Source of the DNA: CAXXOK01 sp963675925
GTDB lineage: Bacteria > Bacillota > Clostridia > Christensenellales > Aristaeellaceae
DNA length: 64,000 nucleotides
Assembly: GCA_963675925.2 (NCBI GenBank)
Contig: CAXXIB010000004.1
Coordinates: 1,054,001-1,118,000, forward strand
Direction: 5' to 3'
In this document: positions 25,748 to 35,528 of the stretch, piece by piece
Numbering within the stretch: the stretch's first letter is position 1
Layout of the letters: each line of letters starts with the position of its first letter
The notes under the pieces: generated by a model
The model's database searches: none
What the model saw: the letters and a program-made list of their open reading frames with translations, nothing else
Told to the model about the DNA's origin: nothing
Position numbers and translations under genes: made by a program

Positions 25748-28700
25748 TTATTCCGGTTCGGAGAGCAGTTCCTGCGTCTTTTGCCGCAGGGCCCGCATCA
25801 TCCGTATGGTACTGCCGCTGAGCCAGCAGAGTTCGTATGCTGCCAGCAGCCAGATGAATAGTGTGTTGATGCTGCCACCCGGCAGGATAAAGCACAGCAT
25901 GCCAAGGAGTACCCCGATGCCCGATAGCAGCAGCTGTTCAAACAAGAAGGTCAGCAAGATGCGCGGCGTTCCGACGCCGAGGGCGCGCATGAGCGCAATT
26001 TCCGGCTTGCGGGAGTTTTGCAGCAGGTATGCGCCGACCGCGCCAATCAGCATGACCGCCGCATACAGGCAGATAAACAACGCATTCATATAGCGCATCT
26101 GCCGCTCCATTCCCTGCACGGTGGATATGTAGTCGGCATCGTCGATCACGGCATAATCGCGCACAAGCGAACGGACACCGGTTTCTTCATAGGGGATGGC
26201 TTCCAGTGCGTCGCGCAGTGCGTCTAGCCCCGAAGCGGAGCGCAGGGTGAAAATCATGCTGCGGAAGCTGAAACGGCTAAGCTGCATACGGGTCCACGGC
26301 ATATCGAAGTATCCCGGCCAGGCGCGGGTGGTTTCTATTTCCCGTTCCGGTGAAGCGCTTGCCGGTGGTGCGCCGGGGAAGTTCAGGCCAAACGGCGTAT
26401 AAATCACTTCCTCGCCATAGGGAAGCACATAGCTGCCCACCACAAGGAAATCAAACAGCAGGAAAGGCTCTTCGTCGTCATCAAACCAGGCGAGGTAGCG
26501 TACGGTATCGCCCAGGTGAATGCCCTGGCGTTCCATCATGGCTACGGGCAGCACGCACAATGCGGCATCGGTTCCGGTCAGGCATCGTTCGTCGTATCCG
26601 TCCAGCCATTGCAGGGTGGGGTCGGTCTCGTAGTAAAAGGCTGGCGAACCGCTGATAGAATTGGTCGCAACCCATTTGGGTTCTTTGGACATTTTGTACA
26701 GCAGCGTCTCGATGGAAAAGCCGCTGGTTGGAATCACCGGATCTTCCAGCCCCGTGTCCACGCCGTCCGCGGTGCGGGTGATGCCGGCAAAGCGCAGGTT
26801 GGACACCGTCCATGTCAGGTTGACGCGATCGGCCAGTTCGGCTTGCAGCAGGGCCTCTACTTTGAAACCGGGGATGACCATACCGTTCATATAGCGGCCA
26901 AAAAAGTCCGTTGCATATCCGCGGATGATTGTGTTTTGCCGTATTTCCTGCAGCTGTGCGGCATATTGGTCGGACGCGGAGGTCAAAACCCCCAAAAACA
27001 CGGCGATCACCGCGCACAGAACCAGCACCGCCAGCGTGCGCATGCCGCCGCGCCGCATGGAAAGCAGTGCGTATTTCAGCCGCCCGGACAGGCGGGACGT
27101 ACGGCCATGCACCACGCGGGGTTTCTTTTTTTTGCGGGGTTTGCGTTCGTGTACGGCATCAAGCGAGAATGCAGCGGCAAACACCAGGACAAAGAGCAGG
27201 AACAAGCCACCGGCCAGCACATACACGCTGGCGGCCGATACCGGCGCAAACATCAGATGCCGCACCGTGAACAAATTGGCGGAGGAAAAGCGCGTATCCG
27301 TTGCGCCCAGCGTTTCGGCCAGTACGCGGATATAGTCCAGCACCTGGCCTTCCAGCAAGCGTCCGGCAAGCAGCCCGATGGCAGCCGCTGGCAGGGTAAT
27401 GGCCAGCGAAGCGGCTAAAAAGCCGCGCAGCGCGTGCGCGCTGCCTACGCCAAGTGCACGCTGGAGCAGGGCATCATCCCGCCTGCGGGAGATGAACAGA
27501 TAGCTAAACAACGCCAGAACGCCGGGTACGACCAGCAGGCAGATTAGCAGAAAGAGCAGGGATAGGTTTTGCAGCTCCTTGTACGGGCCGGACACCGTGG
27601 CATAGCCCTCGTCATACACGGTCAGCCGGTAGCCCGCAGGCAGCAGCGCCTGGGCCTGCTTGTGAAAATCGGCAGCCAGATCGTTATCCAGCCGGAACTG
27701 CCCCAGTGTATAGCCGGTCGTCATGACAATCTGCTGGTTTGGTGCAGAGCGGGGGATGTACAGCGTGTCCGGGTGCTCCGAGGTGCGGTAATAAATACCG
27801 GTGATGGTGTAAGGTTCCACCGGCGCGAGGACCTCGGTCCAGGCATCGTAAATCAGGTTGTCGCAATCGTTCAGGCTGATGGGAACGGTATCGCCAACGG
27901 ACAAATCGAGCACCGTGGACAGAAGGTTTGAAATGATGCACACCTTGGCATCGCTTGCGTATTCTTCGGGGGTAAACAAGCGGCCGCCGTCCAGTAGCTT
28001 AAGCTCGCCCTGCTGCCAGGGCCTAAGCGTTGTGATATCGGTAACAGGGCTAATCCGGTAGCCGTTGTTGCGGTGTTTCAGCACGCGTGCCAGGGCACGA
28101 TAGGGGCTGTCCTCCGGCAAAACGCTACCGTTAAGCGGCATATAGCCCGGCAGCAGCTGGGCGCTGTCTCCCGTACCGGCCCAGGCATCCTCCGGTTGAA
28201 AGAGGAGGAAGTTATTGGCGCTGTTGATAAAATGGCCGCTGAGCACATAGCTGTCCCCAAGTTGCAGGCTGCCTTCTTCCAGGCTGATATAGGTGATCTT
28301 GTCAAACACATCGCCCCAGGCGAAGGGGGCTTCGGTGATGATGGCGGAGTAGGATGCAGTAGACCGCTCCCATTGGCTGATGGTGACGACGATGACTGCT
28401 GCGTCCTTATCGTAGACCTGCCAGTCCTTGCGGCGCAGATCGGGAATCACGCCAAGCAGGGCGTCTTCTGCGTCAAACTGGAGTACGCCCGGAAGCGCCA
28501 GCAGCGCTTCCAGCGTGTCTGCATTGCCGGAAATCGAGGCAGCCATGGCCGGGTCTGCGGCGTGCGAATCCGGATACTCCGACCCGAAGTACTCAAGCTC
28601 GGCAATGGTGTGGTAGTACTCGTTGCATTCGTCCAGATAGCCGCTTACTGCATGGTATACACACATGACAAGCGTAAGCAGCGTGACGACGGTTGCCAGC

Positions 28701-28816
28701 AACACAAGAAACAGCAGCGCTTTTTTCGGCTGCCGCAGTATGCTTTTGAGGCCGAATCCTTCGGCGAGAAAGCGGGTGCGTTTCGTTGTCTGGGTTTGCG
28801 AGCCGGATTGTTTCAC
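25748..28816 (-). CDS. large FtsX-like ABC permease
   Basis: 1022 residues, starting with GTG at 28816 after AAAGGA. One N-terminal helix (about 33-55) precedes a large extracytoplasmic domain (60-430). A group of three helices follows (about 425-560), then a basic KPRKKKKPR loop, a second helix and a second outer domain (about 620-910), and three C-terminal helices. This is the duplicated FtsX layout with two permease units in one chain. The promoter at 28907-28935 drives it together with its ATPase. Probably exports an antimicrobial peptide or lipid-like compound; there is no adjacent sensor kinase to suggest bacitracin-type resistance. Confidence 0.88.
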   Translation of the reverse strand: MKQSGSQTQTTKRTRFLAEGFGLKSILRQPKKALLFLVLLATVVTLLTLVMCVYHAVSGYLDECNEYYHTIAELEYFGSEYPDSHAADPAMAASISGNADTLEALLALPGVLQFDAEDALLGVIPDLRRKDWQVYDKDAAVIVVTISQWERSTASYSAIITEAPFAWGDVFDKITYISLEEGSLQLGDSYVLSGHFINSANNFLLFQPEDAWAGTGDSAQLLPGYMPLNGSVLPEDSPYRALARVLKHRNNGYRISPVTDITTLRPWQQGELKLLDGGRLFTPEEYASDAKVCIISNLLSTVLDLSVGDTVPISLNDCDNLIYDAWTEVLAPVEPYTITGIYYRTSEHPDTLYIPRSAPNQQIVMTTGYTLGQFRLDNDLAADFHKQAQALLPAGYRLTVYDEGYATVSGPYKELQNLSLLFLLICLLVVPGVLALFSYLFISRRRDDALLQRALGVGSAHALRGFLAASLAITLPAAAIGLLAGRLLEGQVLDYIRVLAETLGATDTRFSSANLFTVRHLMFAPVSAASVYVLAGGLFLLFVLVFAAAFSLDAVHERKPRKKKKPRVVHGRTSRLSGRLKYALLSMRRGGMRTLAVLVLCAVIAVFLGVLTSASDQYAAQLQEIRQNTIIRGYATDFFGRYMNGMVIPGFKVEALLQAELADRVNLTWTVSNLRFAGITRTADGVDTGLEDPVIPTSGFSIETLLYKMSKEPKWVATNSISGSPAFYYETDPTLQWLDGYDERCLTGTDAALCVLPVAMMERQGIHLGDTVRYLAWFDDDEEPFLLFDFLVVGSYVLPYGEEVIYTPFGLNFPGAPPASASPEREIETTRAWPGYFDMPWTRMQLSRFSFRSMIFTLRSASGLDALRDALEAIPYEETGVRSLVRDYAVIDDADYISTVQGMERQMRYMNALFICLYAAVMLIGAVGAYLLQNSRKPEIALMRALGVGTPRILLTFLFEQLLLSGIGVLLGMLCFILPGGSINTLFIWLLAAYELCWLSGSTIRMMRALRQKTQELLSEPE

Positions 28817-28906
28817 GCTGTATGGTTTCCTTTCGGATGAAATGAATGGAAAACGTAGGCTGTGTCCATGTCATGGCTGCATGAAAAACCGAAATACAGT
28901 CAATTG

Positions 28907-28935
28907 ATTATACACGCTATCAAAGCCCGACACAA
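28907..28935 (-). promoter_or_regulatory. promoter of the FtsX permease operon
   Basis: Minus strand TTGTGT (28930-28935), 17-base spacer, TATAAT (28907-28912). Confidence 0.65.
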
Positions 28936-29282
28936 CCGGGATCAACCCCGGACGTGGAATACACCTGCGATATTGGTGTCGCTATAGTGCTTCAATGAAC
29001 TACCCGCCTTCAGTCAAAACAAAGCACGGTGTTCAGGCAAGAGCAAGATCCACCGGGGTGAAGCGTGCATACCGTAAATTTCCAGATACTGTATATAGTA
29101 TACTACAATTTTGCAGCTTCCGAAAGGGAATGGATGGGGCAAAAATGTTGCTGCCGATGGGTGAAATCGTATGTATCAAACGCGATCAATATGGTACACT
29201 AAGCAAAGCGCATGCAGATAAGCAGAAGAAAAAACGTTTTTCAGGCACAGCCAAACAAATTTGATAGAGTTGAGGTGTACCG
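28936..29282. other. intergenic region between divergent permease and GH3 genes
   Basis: No convincing gene. It holds the dispersed repeat at 29087-29134, a possible TACACT -10 near 29200 for GH3, and GAGGTG as the GH3 ribosome site just before 29283. Confidence 0.4.
29087..29134. repeat. dispersed repeat, copy A
   Basis: About 48 bases related to 32972-33023. The shared core TATACTACA[A/G]TTTTGCAGCT, then TC[C/T]GAAAG, ends in GAATGGA. It includes TACTGTATATAGTATA, which is nearly palindromic. Confidence 0.5.
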
Positions 29283-31640
29283 ATGGAACACAATACCAAA
29301 TGGCAGCGAATCCGCTATATGCCGGGAGTCCCGCTGGGAGCGGACGGACGAAGGGTGACAGGAAGCCCCAATCACATTGCGCTGTCGCGGGAGGCCGCCC
29401 GGGAGGGGATGGTGCTCCTCAAGAATGAAAACCATGCCCTGCCGTTTCCAGCCGGTACCAAACTGGCTGTTTTTGGCAAAGCACAGGTGGACTATGTCAA
29501 GGGCGGCGGCGGCAGCGGAGACACGACGGTTGCGTATGTGCGCAGTTTGCTGGACGGCTTGCAAGAAAAGGAAGGGGACGGTCGCCTTTCCCTGTTTGCA
29601 CCCCTTGCGGCCTATTACACTAACAATGTTGAGCAGCAGTATGCTGCGGGCTGCAACCCCGGTGAAACCACAGAGCCACCGCTGCCGGGCGATTTGCTAA
29701 AGCAAGCCGCCGCGTTTACCGATACGGCGGTGATCAGCATTTGCCGGTTTTCCTGCGAAAATTATGACCGCACAGGCCAAGCGTTTGACGGGGATTTCTT
29801 CCTCAGCCGCGAAGAAACGGCCATGGTGGAGGCTGTGCAGGCGGCGTTTGCCCATGTAACCGTAGTGCTAAACACCGGCGGCATGAATGATACACAGTGG
29901 ATTCGTCAGAGCAGCACGATTGACGCGGCCCTGCTTGCATGGCAGGGCGGCATGGAGGGCGGCCTGGCGGCGGCGGATATCCTTTGCGGCGATGCATGCC
30001 CGTCCGGGCGGCTGAGCGATACGTTTGCCGTGGATTTTGAGTCGTATCCCTCTTCGGCCGGGTTTAATGAATCCGACGCGTATGTGGAGTATCGCGACGA
30101 TATCTACGTTGGCTACCGGTATTTTGAAACCATACCCGGCGCGGCGGACAAAGTGTGCTATCCGTTTGGGTTTGGCTTAAGCTATACCTCCTTTTCTCTG
30201 ACCGACCTTGCTTGCGCTACGGAAAATGATGCCTTTACGGCGGAGGCGACGGTCACCAATACCGGGGAAGTGGCGGGCAAGCAAGTGGTGCAGGTGTATT
30301 GCAGTGCGCCCCAGGGCAAACTCGGCAAACCCAAGAAGGTGCTTGTCGGCTTTGCCAAGACCAGAGAATTAAAGCCCGGCGAAACCCAGCGCGTAACCAT
30401 TAGGTTCCAAGCGATGGATTTCGCCAGCTATGACGATACCGGCAAAGTTCACGCCTCTGCCTGGATACTGGAGGCGGGAGACTATCATTTCTATATGGGT
30501 GACAATGTACGGGATGTGCAGCCGCTGCCGCTGATCTGGAAAGTGGACGCAAACCGGACGCTATCCCAGCTCTCGCCAAAATGCGTGCCCTCGCAGCTGA
30601 CAAGCCGCCTGACGGCGGAGGGTCAGATGGAAACCCTGCCGGAGCACCCGGTTCCACCGCGCTATCCGCAAATTGATGAGGTACTGCCGTTTAACGGACA
30701 GATACCGCCGGAAAACCCGGAGCAAATGCCGTTTTCGGCTTGGACGGGATCAAACCTGCCGAAGCTGATGGATGTATATGAAGGAACCATGACGCTTGAA
30801 AGCTTCCTGGACGTGCTTACGCAGGAGGAAATGGTGGCGTTGCTCGGCGGGCAGCCGGACCGCGGTCCGGCCAACACCTTTGGTTTTGGCAATCTGCAAA
30901 AGTACGGCGTGCCGAATGTCATGACCGCCGATGGCCCGGCAGGCCTGCGCATCAGACCGGAATGCGGCGTGAACACGACGGCGTTTCCCTGTGCCACCTT
31001 GCTGTGCTGCACCTGGAATCCGGCCTTGCTCCATGCAATCGGCAAGGCGGGTGCGCTGGAGGTCAAGGAAAACGGCTTTGGTGTGTGGCTAACGCCCGCG
31101 ATCAACATTCACCGCAGCCCGCTGTGCGGACGCAACTTCGAGTACTTTTCGGAAGACCCGTTACTGACCGGTCGCATGGCATCGGCTTTAATTGAGGGGA
31201 TTCAAAGCGAAGAGATTGCCTGCTCGCTGAAGCACTTTGCCTGTAATAATAAGGAAACCAACCGCAGGAATTCGGATTCCCGGGTATCGGAACGTGCACT
31301 GCGGGAAATCTATCTTAAGGGATTTGAAATATGCGTCAAGACGGCAAACCCGTGGACAATCATGAGCTCCTACAATCTCATCAACGGCGTGCGGGCATCG
31401 GAAAACCATGATTTGCTCACCGGCATCCTGCGCGATGAATGGGGCTTTGACGGCCTGGTGACCACAGACTGGTACACCTACGGGGAGCAGTTCCGGGAGA
31501 TCGCCGCCGGCAACGATATTAAAATGGGCTGCGGCATGCCGGAGCATACCCTGCAAAAGTTGAAAGATAATGAACTCAGCCTGGAGGATGTGCGGCTCAG
31601 CGTTGAAAGACTGCTCAAACTAATCCTCCGATTAGCCTAA
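29283..31640 (+). CDS. glycoside hydrolase family 3, permuted domain order
   Basis: 785 residues with the GH3 domains in reversed order. The GH3 C-terminal domain comes first (VLLKNENHALPF, then GGGGSGDTTVAYV), followed by a fibronectin-III-like domain near 310-410, and then the TIM-barrel domain (GPAGLRI, CSLKHFACNN, VTTDW). The aspartate in VTTDW near residue 729 is the expected nucleophile. This order is known from some rumen clostridial beta-glucosidases. There is no signal peptide, so it is cytoplasmic and probably acts on imported oligosaccharides or aryl glycosides. It stands alone without a transporter. Confidence 0.92.
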   Translation: MEHNTKWQRIRYMPGVPLGADGRRVTGSPNHIALSREAAREGMVLLKNENHALPFPAGTKLAVFGKAQVDYVKGGGGSGDTTVAYVRSLLDGLQEKEGDGRLSLFAPLAAYYTNNVEQQYAAGCNPGETTEPPLPGDLLKQAAAFTDTAVISICRFSCENYDRTGQAFDGDFFLSREETAMVEAVQAAFAHVTVVLNTGGMNDTQWIRQSSTIDAALLAWQGGMEGGLAAADILCGDACPSGRLSDTFAVDFESYPSSAGFNESDAYVEYRDDIYVGYRYFETIPGAADKVCYPFGFGLSYTSFSLTDLACATENDAFTAEATVTNTGEVAGKQVVQVYCSAPQGKLGKPKKVLVGFAKTRELKPGETQRVTIRFQAMDFASYDDTGKVHASAWILEAGDYHFYMGDNVRDVQPLPLIWKVDANRTLSQLSPKCVPSQLTSRLTAEGQMETLPEHPVPPRYPQIDEVLPFNGQIPPENPEQMPFSAWTGSNLPKLMDVYEGTMTLESFLDVLTQEEMVALLGGQPDRGPANTFGFGNLQKYGVPNVMTADGPAGLRIRPECGVNTTAFPCATLLCCTWNPALLHAIGKAGALEVKENGFGVWLTPAINIHRSPLCGRNFEYFSEDPLLTGRMASALIEGIQSEEIACSLKHFACNNKETNRRNSDSRVSERALREIYLKGFEICVKTANPWTIMSSYNLINGVRASENHDLLTGILRDEWGFDGLVTTDWYTYGEQFREIAAGNDIKMGCGMPEHTLQKLKDNELSLEDVRLSVERLLKLILRLA

Positions 31641-31660
31641 GTTTTAGAAGCTATAAACAG

Positions 31661-31694
31661 CCCCCTTACTCCGCAATGGAGTAAGGGGGTTTTG
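31661..31694 (+). terminator. terminator of GH3
   Basis: CCCCCTTACTCC-GCAAT-GGAGTAAGGGGG followed by TTTTG. Confidence 0.9.
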
Positions 31695-31740
31695 TTCTGA
31701 CGATGTTCGAAGCTATGGGTATCGGTATCAATCCATAGCG

Positions 31741-32751
31741 TCATACCATATTGCGTTTGACCGCAAACAAGGCAAAACGCATATTCGGATCATCCGTAGC
31801 ACAGGTCGTCAGAACGATAAGTTTGTCTTTTGGCTTTACAATCATAGAAATGCGATAGACAGACATCGATTGCACTTTTTGTATAAACGCGATGAAAGCC
31901 TCGTCAGACAGGTAGTTGCCTTGGTATAGATCCAGGTAATTATCTGCCTTTGGGTTGGTCGAGTAATACACAGCGGCAAATGGTTGATATTCTCCGGATT
32001 TATAGAGCGTAGAAAAATGAATCACCGGATACTGGTTGAGATAGTGTAAGGAATCGTATCTGGACAATTTACCAAACGCAGTTCCATCCTTCATGTTATG
32101 GCCGTGTATAATGAGCATTCTGCTTTGCGGGAAAATCGAGCAGGTGACATCCAAAAAGATCGCACCTGAGAAATTGTACTCTCCGGTAAAGGATCTGCGT
32201 AGGTAATAGGAGTTGTCCCGCTGGACAACATACGTATCGATGCTTTCCCCCAATTTTAGCTTGCCAACGGTGTCCGGATTGATTAATAGTGGTTTCGCAA
32301 ATTGAGTCAGCGTTTCGGGGGCTTTAGGTTCAGCCTCGACATATACATTTTCTTTTGGAAGCGCTGTTGGTGCAGGAGACGGGGTATGCTGCATGACGGG
32401 TGAAGGGTCTCCGCTTTCTACTTCATTGTCACTGGATTCTGCGATGAGCGTACGGATCATCGCTTCTTCCTGCTTCGCCCTATGGCTATGGATAAAATAG
32501 GAGCTTATCTGATACACAGCAAAGATGAAAACAGAGACCAGAAATAGCAAGGCGATTCGGTGTAGCCCTGTACGATTTACGGGTTTCTGCTGGGCTTGTG
32601 TTTTAGAAGGTCTCGGCTGTGGATAGTAGCCTTGTACAGGCTTGATGCGAGCCGATGGTGTATGTTTCGGTAGGCTTGTACGCGTTTGATTCCTGACTTG
32701 ATTCAAAGAGGCGTGCGGTAAGTTCTTCCTCGTGTGTGTCTTTGGCTTCAT
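31741..32751 (-). CDS. class B sortase-like transpeptidase
   Basis: 336 residues. A basic, Gln/Pro-rich cytoplasmic tail (1-63) precedes one membrane helix (about 66-86), a Ser/Pro linker and the sortase barrel. The catalytic residues are visible: His in LIIHGHNMKDGTAFG, Cys in VLTTCATDDPNMR and the Arg in the same strand (RFALFAVK). The spacing and HGHNM motif fit class B. The long N-terminal cytoplasmic tail is unusual. No LPxTG-type substrate was seen nearby. CotH and the lamin-tail gene are upstream on the same strand, but a 300-base gap separates them. Confidence 0.88.
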   Translation of the reverse strand: MKPKTHTRKNLPHASLNQVRNQTRTSLPKHTPSARIKPVQGYYPQPRPSKTQAQQKPVNRTGLHRIALLFLVSVFIFAVYQISSYFIHSHRAKQEEAMIRTLIAESSDNEVESGDPSPVMQHTPSPAPTALPKENVYVEAEPKAPETLTQFAKPLLINPDTVGKLKLGESIDTYVVQRDNSYYLRRSFTGEYNFSGAIFLDVTCSIFPQSRMLIIHGHNMKDGTAFGKLSRYDSLHYLNQYPVIHFSTLYKSGEYQPFAAVYYSTNPKADNYLDLYQGNYLSDEAFIAFIQKVQSMSVYRISMIVKPKDKLIVLTTCATDDPNMRFALFAVKRNMV

Positions 32752-33055
32752 GCTGCGTCAATATCCTTCTTCTTGCTTGCTTTACATTTCTATACAGAAG
32801 CAAGGATGCTAACCACCGGATGCCAGCGGCGCCAGTATACAGCACGGTATTTGCAATGCTTTGGGTATCTTCACGTGAGCATCCTTTCCTTTGATAAGGG
32901 ACAACCCTGTGGTATCGACTACAATAACGAGCCATGCTAGCGATAGCCAGCTTGCTGGTAAAATTAGTAAGTACTGTCTTTACTATACTACAGTTTTGCA
33001 GCTTCTGAAAGAGAAAGAATGGATAAGCGATTGCGTTTCAAGTGAGCTAATGCCT
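32752..33055. other. gap between sortase and cotH
   Basis: Holds dispersed repeat copy B (32972-33023). An open frame at 32603-32935 overlaps the sortase start in another frame and looks non-coding. No terminator was recognised. Confidence 0.3.
32972..33023. repeat. dispersed repeat, copy B
   Basis: Related to 29087-29134 over about 50 bases with a few substitutions and a 4-base insertion near GAGAAAGAATGGA. Confidence 0.5.
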
Positions 33056-34720
33056 TTACTCTACCATCCATTGCTCGTTTAGGAAGGCATATCGTTTCTC
33101 AAGAAAATTCTTTAGATAGTCGATGTTTTCTGCAAAGGTCCATCCCGTTTTAGCAACGGCGGATGTGTTTTTCGGAATGGGAAACCGTGTAAAATTCATG
33201 GCAGCGGTTTGTTCAATCTGGCGGACATAATCGTCTATGGACTGCAGCGTTCCGCTTTCATCCGTTCGCAGGCACAGCAAAATTTCGATTGCGGGGCTGA
33301 AGGCCTCGGCATAGCGCTGCTTGGCAGCTTGCTGAAAGTCCTCCTGCCGATAGAGCGCAGGCCACCAGTACTTTCTGCCCGTAGCGTTGTTGATCCAGAA
33401 GCCCTTGCCTGGAAGTACCTTGCGGGCATTGTGCTCCTGCGCATAGCGACCATATGAACTATCATAGTCCCACACGGGGCCAGCAAAGGCGACCGGGCTT
33501 TGCTCATCCGCAGGTTTGTAAAAAAACATACTGCGTTTGTTTCCATCGTAGTTTTTCACGACTTCTTCAATCAGATATTTATTGACAAGGGATTGGAAAT
33601 CAACCAACTCGCTATAATGCATGCCGGACTCGGCATCGACGCCATCGTTAGAAAAGATGGCATTTTCAAAGCGCTGCATAAAGGAGGAGATATAATCCAT
33701 TTGTTCCTGCGTGCAATATTCCGGGCTTTTTATGACAAGCATACTATCACGATCGGTCCAGTAAACGCTGGTTTCCTGCCCGTAATGCGGGACGCTTTCA
33801 TACTCGATCAGATACCCACCGGTGATATCCTCAGGCTGATTGGGAATGTCATATGCTTTCCATTTGCCTGCGCTACCCTTTTTACTGCCCGCCATAGCAA
33901 AGGTATCCAGCTCGTTTTCGTTCATGTCCTCCGTCAGCTCTTCCAGATTGCGAATCGCCACGCGGTCGTCGTCAACCATCACTTTTTCGCTGAACAGATA
34001 CGCGCCCATATAGTCCTGGTTGATGTATACCTCCACCATTTGGTGCTCCGGTGTATAATCAAGCCCGACATACATCGCCATATCCAGTGTAATCTGATTG
34101 CGCAGCAAGGTTTTATCGCTGGAGTTGCTTGTTACAATCCAAGTTCTGCATTTGCCCATGCCCAGTAAATTCGTGCCATTCTCCAGTTTGAGTTGATAGT
34201 TTTTGCGTGAAAACTTAGCGGATGCGTTACCGCGTATTTTGATATACGTCAAAGCCCCGTTATACTCGGGATAGCCGTATTGATTCACCAGCAGCAATGT
34301 GCCGGCTTCTTTGTTGGTTTTTCGGTGGTGAATGGTATCGAGTTTGCCTGATTCGGTGGTGATATACAACGCCGGAATACGGGAACCTTGGATGATGTGT
34401 AAATTATATTTGTGCTTTTCGTTGGCGATTCTATTTGCCTCATTCAATGCAAAGGACATCAGGTTGTCACCGGGAAGGATTGTTTTATCATTCAGCGTTA
34501 CATGGTCAACGCTGTCAAACCCGATTTTGAAATTCTCCAGCGGGCAATTTCCCGGTAAAAACAGATAATATCCATCGCGGCCCTTGTACCATGAGATAGC
34601 GTCATCACCTTTTAGGCCGTCGCTTGATACCCACAGATCGGTGATACGATCCGCCAAAGCGGGAGAACACAGTAGCAGCATGACAATAATCCATGGAAGC
34701 ACGCGGAGCCATTTTCGCAT
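33056..34720 (-). CDS. CotH-family protein kinase-like protein, secreted
   Basis: 554 residues with a signal peptide (1-23, cleavage near ALADR). The CotH kinase core is recognisable by KIRGNASAKFSRKNYQLKL, LRNQITLDMAMYVGLDYTP, VEVYINQDYMGAYLFSEKV, GGYLIEYE and GPVWDYDSSYGR, covering the ATP-lysine and metal-aspartate regions. B. subtilis CotH phosphorylates spore-coat proteins; clostridial relatives are often extracellular and tied to cellulosome-like or surface proteins. It lies 55 bases after the lamin-tail gene in the same direction, a pair often fused in one protein elsewhere. Confidence 0.9.
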   Translation of the reverse strand: MRKWLRVLPWIIVMLLLCSPALADRITDLWVSSDGLKGDDAISWYKGRDGYYLFLPGNCPLENFKIGFDSVDHVTLNDKTILPGDNLMSFALNEANRIANEKHKYNLHIIQGSRIPALYITTESGKLDTIHHRKTNKEAGTLLLVNQYGYPEYNGALTYIKIRGNASAKFSRKNYQLKLENGTNLLGMGKCRTWIVTSNSSDKTLLRNQITLDMAMYVGLDYTPEHQMVEVYINQDYMGAYLFSEKVMVDDDRVAIRNLEELTEDMNENELDTFAMAGSKKGSAGKWKAYDIPNQPEDITGGYLIEYESVPHYGQETSVYWTDRDSMLVIKSPEYCTQEQMDYISSFMQRFENAIFSNDGVDAESGMHYSELVDFQSLVNKYLIEEVVKNYDGNKRSMFFYKPADEQSPVAFAGPVWDYDSSYGRYAQEHNARKVLPGKGFWINNATGRKYWWPALYRQEDFQQAAKQRYAEAFSPAIEILLCLRTDESGTLQSIDDYVRQIEQTAAMNFTRFPIPKNTSAVAKTGWTFAENIDYLKNFLEKRYAFLNEQWMVE

Positions 34721-34775
34721 GTTGGACCACCTCTGGTGTAATAGTCGGTTTGGTTACTTATGCTGAATACGGGAA

Positions 34776-35291
34776 TTAGTTGATGAGGTTTACGCTGTGC
34801 GGTGTTGGTGTAATGGTGAATTGGTATTCTCCGGTGGAATCGAGTGCATAGCTGATATCGGATTGCTGTTCATTAAAAGCAATGGAATCAAGCAGGATAC
34901 CACCTTGGGACAAAATAATAAGCTCACCGGATGCTTTAAGCTTGAAAGGCATATGATATTCATCGGCGACAGCAGTCTTAACGCCGGAAGCAAACACAAC
35001 AAGATATTCATCAGGTTGGATTACCGCATCATCGGGAAACATAAAGCGGGCCAAATCTGACCACTTATCGGACAGGCAGACACCCTGAAGGGATATCGGC
35101 GTGTCGCTTGTGTTGTGGATTTCAATCCAATCGGGATACAAACCAAACATATCTTCAAGCGAGACGTGGTTCGAGGCCATGATTTCGCTAATGCGCAGGC
35201 TGCTGTCGCCAGACTGCGTTTCACCACCATACGCGACAGCGCATAGAAAGAGGAGTACAACGAATAAGAGGACGGTTAGGGTGCGTTTCAT
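34776..35291 (-). CDS. secreted lamin-tail-domain protein
   Basis: 171 residues from the ATG at 35291, with AAAGGAG five bases upstream. The signal peptide (1-21) is followed by one LTD domain: LRISEIMASNHVSLEDMFGLYPDWIEIHNTS, then LQGVCLSD and later PDEYLVVFASG. LTD domains are Ig-like folds used outside bacterial cells for attachment. It is the first gene of the LTD-cotH operon. Confidence 0.88.
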   Translation of the reverse strand: MKRTLTVLLFVVLLFLCAVAYGGETQSGDSSLRISEIMASNHVSLEDMFGLYPDWIEIHNTSDTPISLQGVCLSDKWSDLARFMFPDDAVIQPDEYLVVFASGVKTAVADEYHMPFKLKASGELIILSQGGILLDSIAFNEQQSDISYALDSTGEYQFTITPTPHSVNLIN

Positions 35292-35499
35292 GAAGGCTCC
35301 TTTCAATGGAACACAATGAATAACTTTCATTGCGCAGTTGTGGAATTATTGTGTTTTTGCCGATTCTGACAGTAGAATACGATTGGATTCTATTGCTCAC
35401 CGTACGCTGCCTGATATTTACAGGTGGTGATAATCTTATGCTACATATCCCCTTGCTAGAGGCTTCTCTCTCCAACAAGTGTAATAAGCGTTCCTGTTC

Positions 35500-35528
35500 T
35501 TTATAATCAATTTATATAGAATTGTCAA
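35500..35528 (-). promoter_or_regulatory. promoter of the LTD-cotH operon
   Basis: Minus strand TTGACA (35523-35528), 17-base spacer, TATAAA (35500-35505). The leader to the LTD start is about 200 bases. I looked for a c-di-GMP riboswitch there and saw none. Confidence 0.75.

Noticed and set aside
25748..28816. Bacitracin-type BceAB resistance module
   Set aside because: The permease has a duplicated FtsX layout with two outer domains and there is no adjacent two-component system.
32603..32935. 110-codon minus-strand frame overlapping the sortase start
   Set aside because: Lies in another frame over the sortase N-terminus, no family resemblance; the sortase frame has the catalytic motifs.
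35292..35499. c-di-GMP or other riboswitch in the LTD-cotH leader
   Set aside because: The leader lacks the conserved tetraloop-receptor and junction bases of the GEMM motifs.
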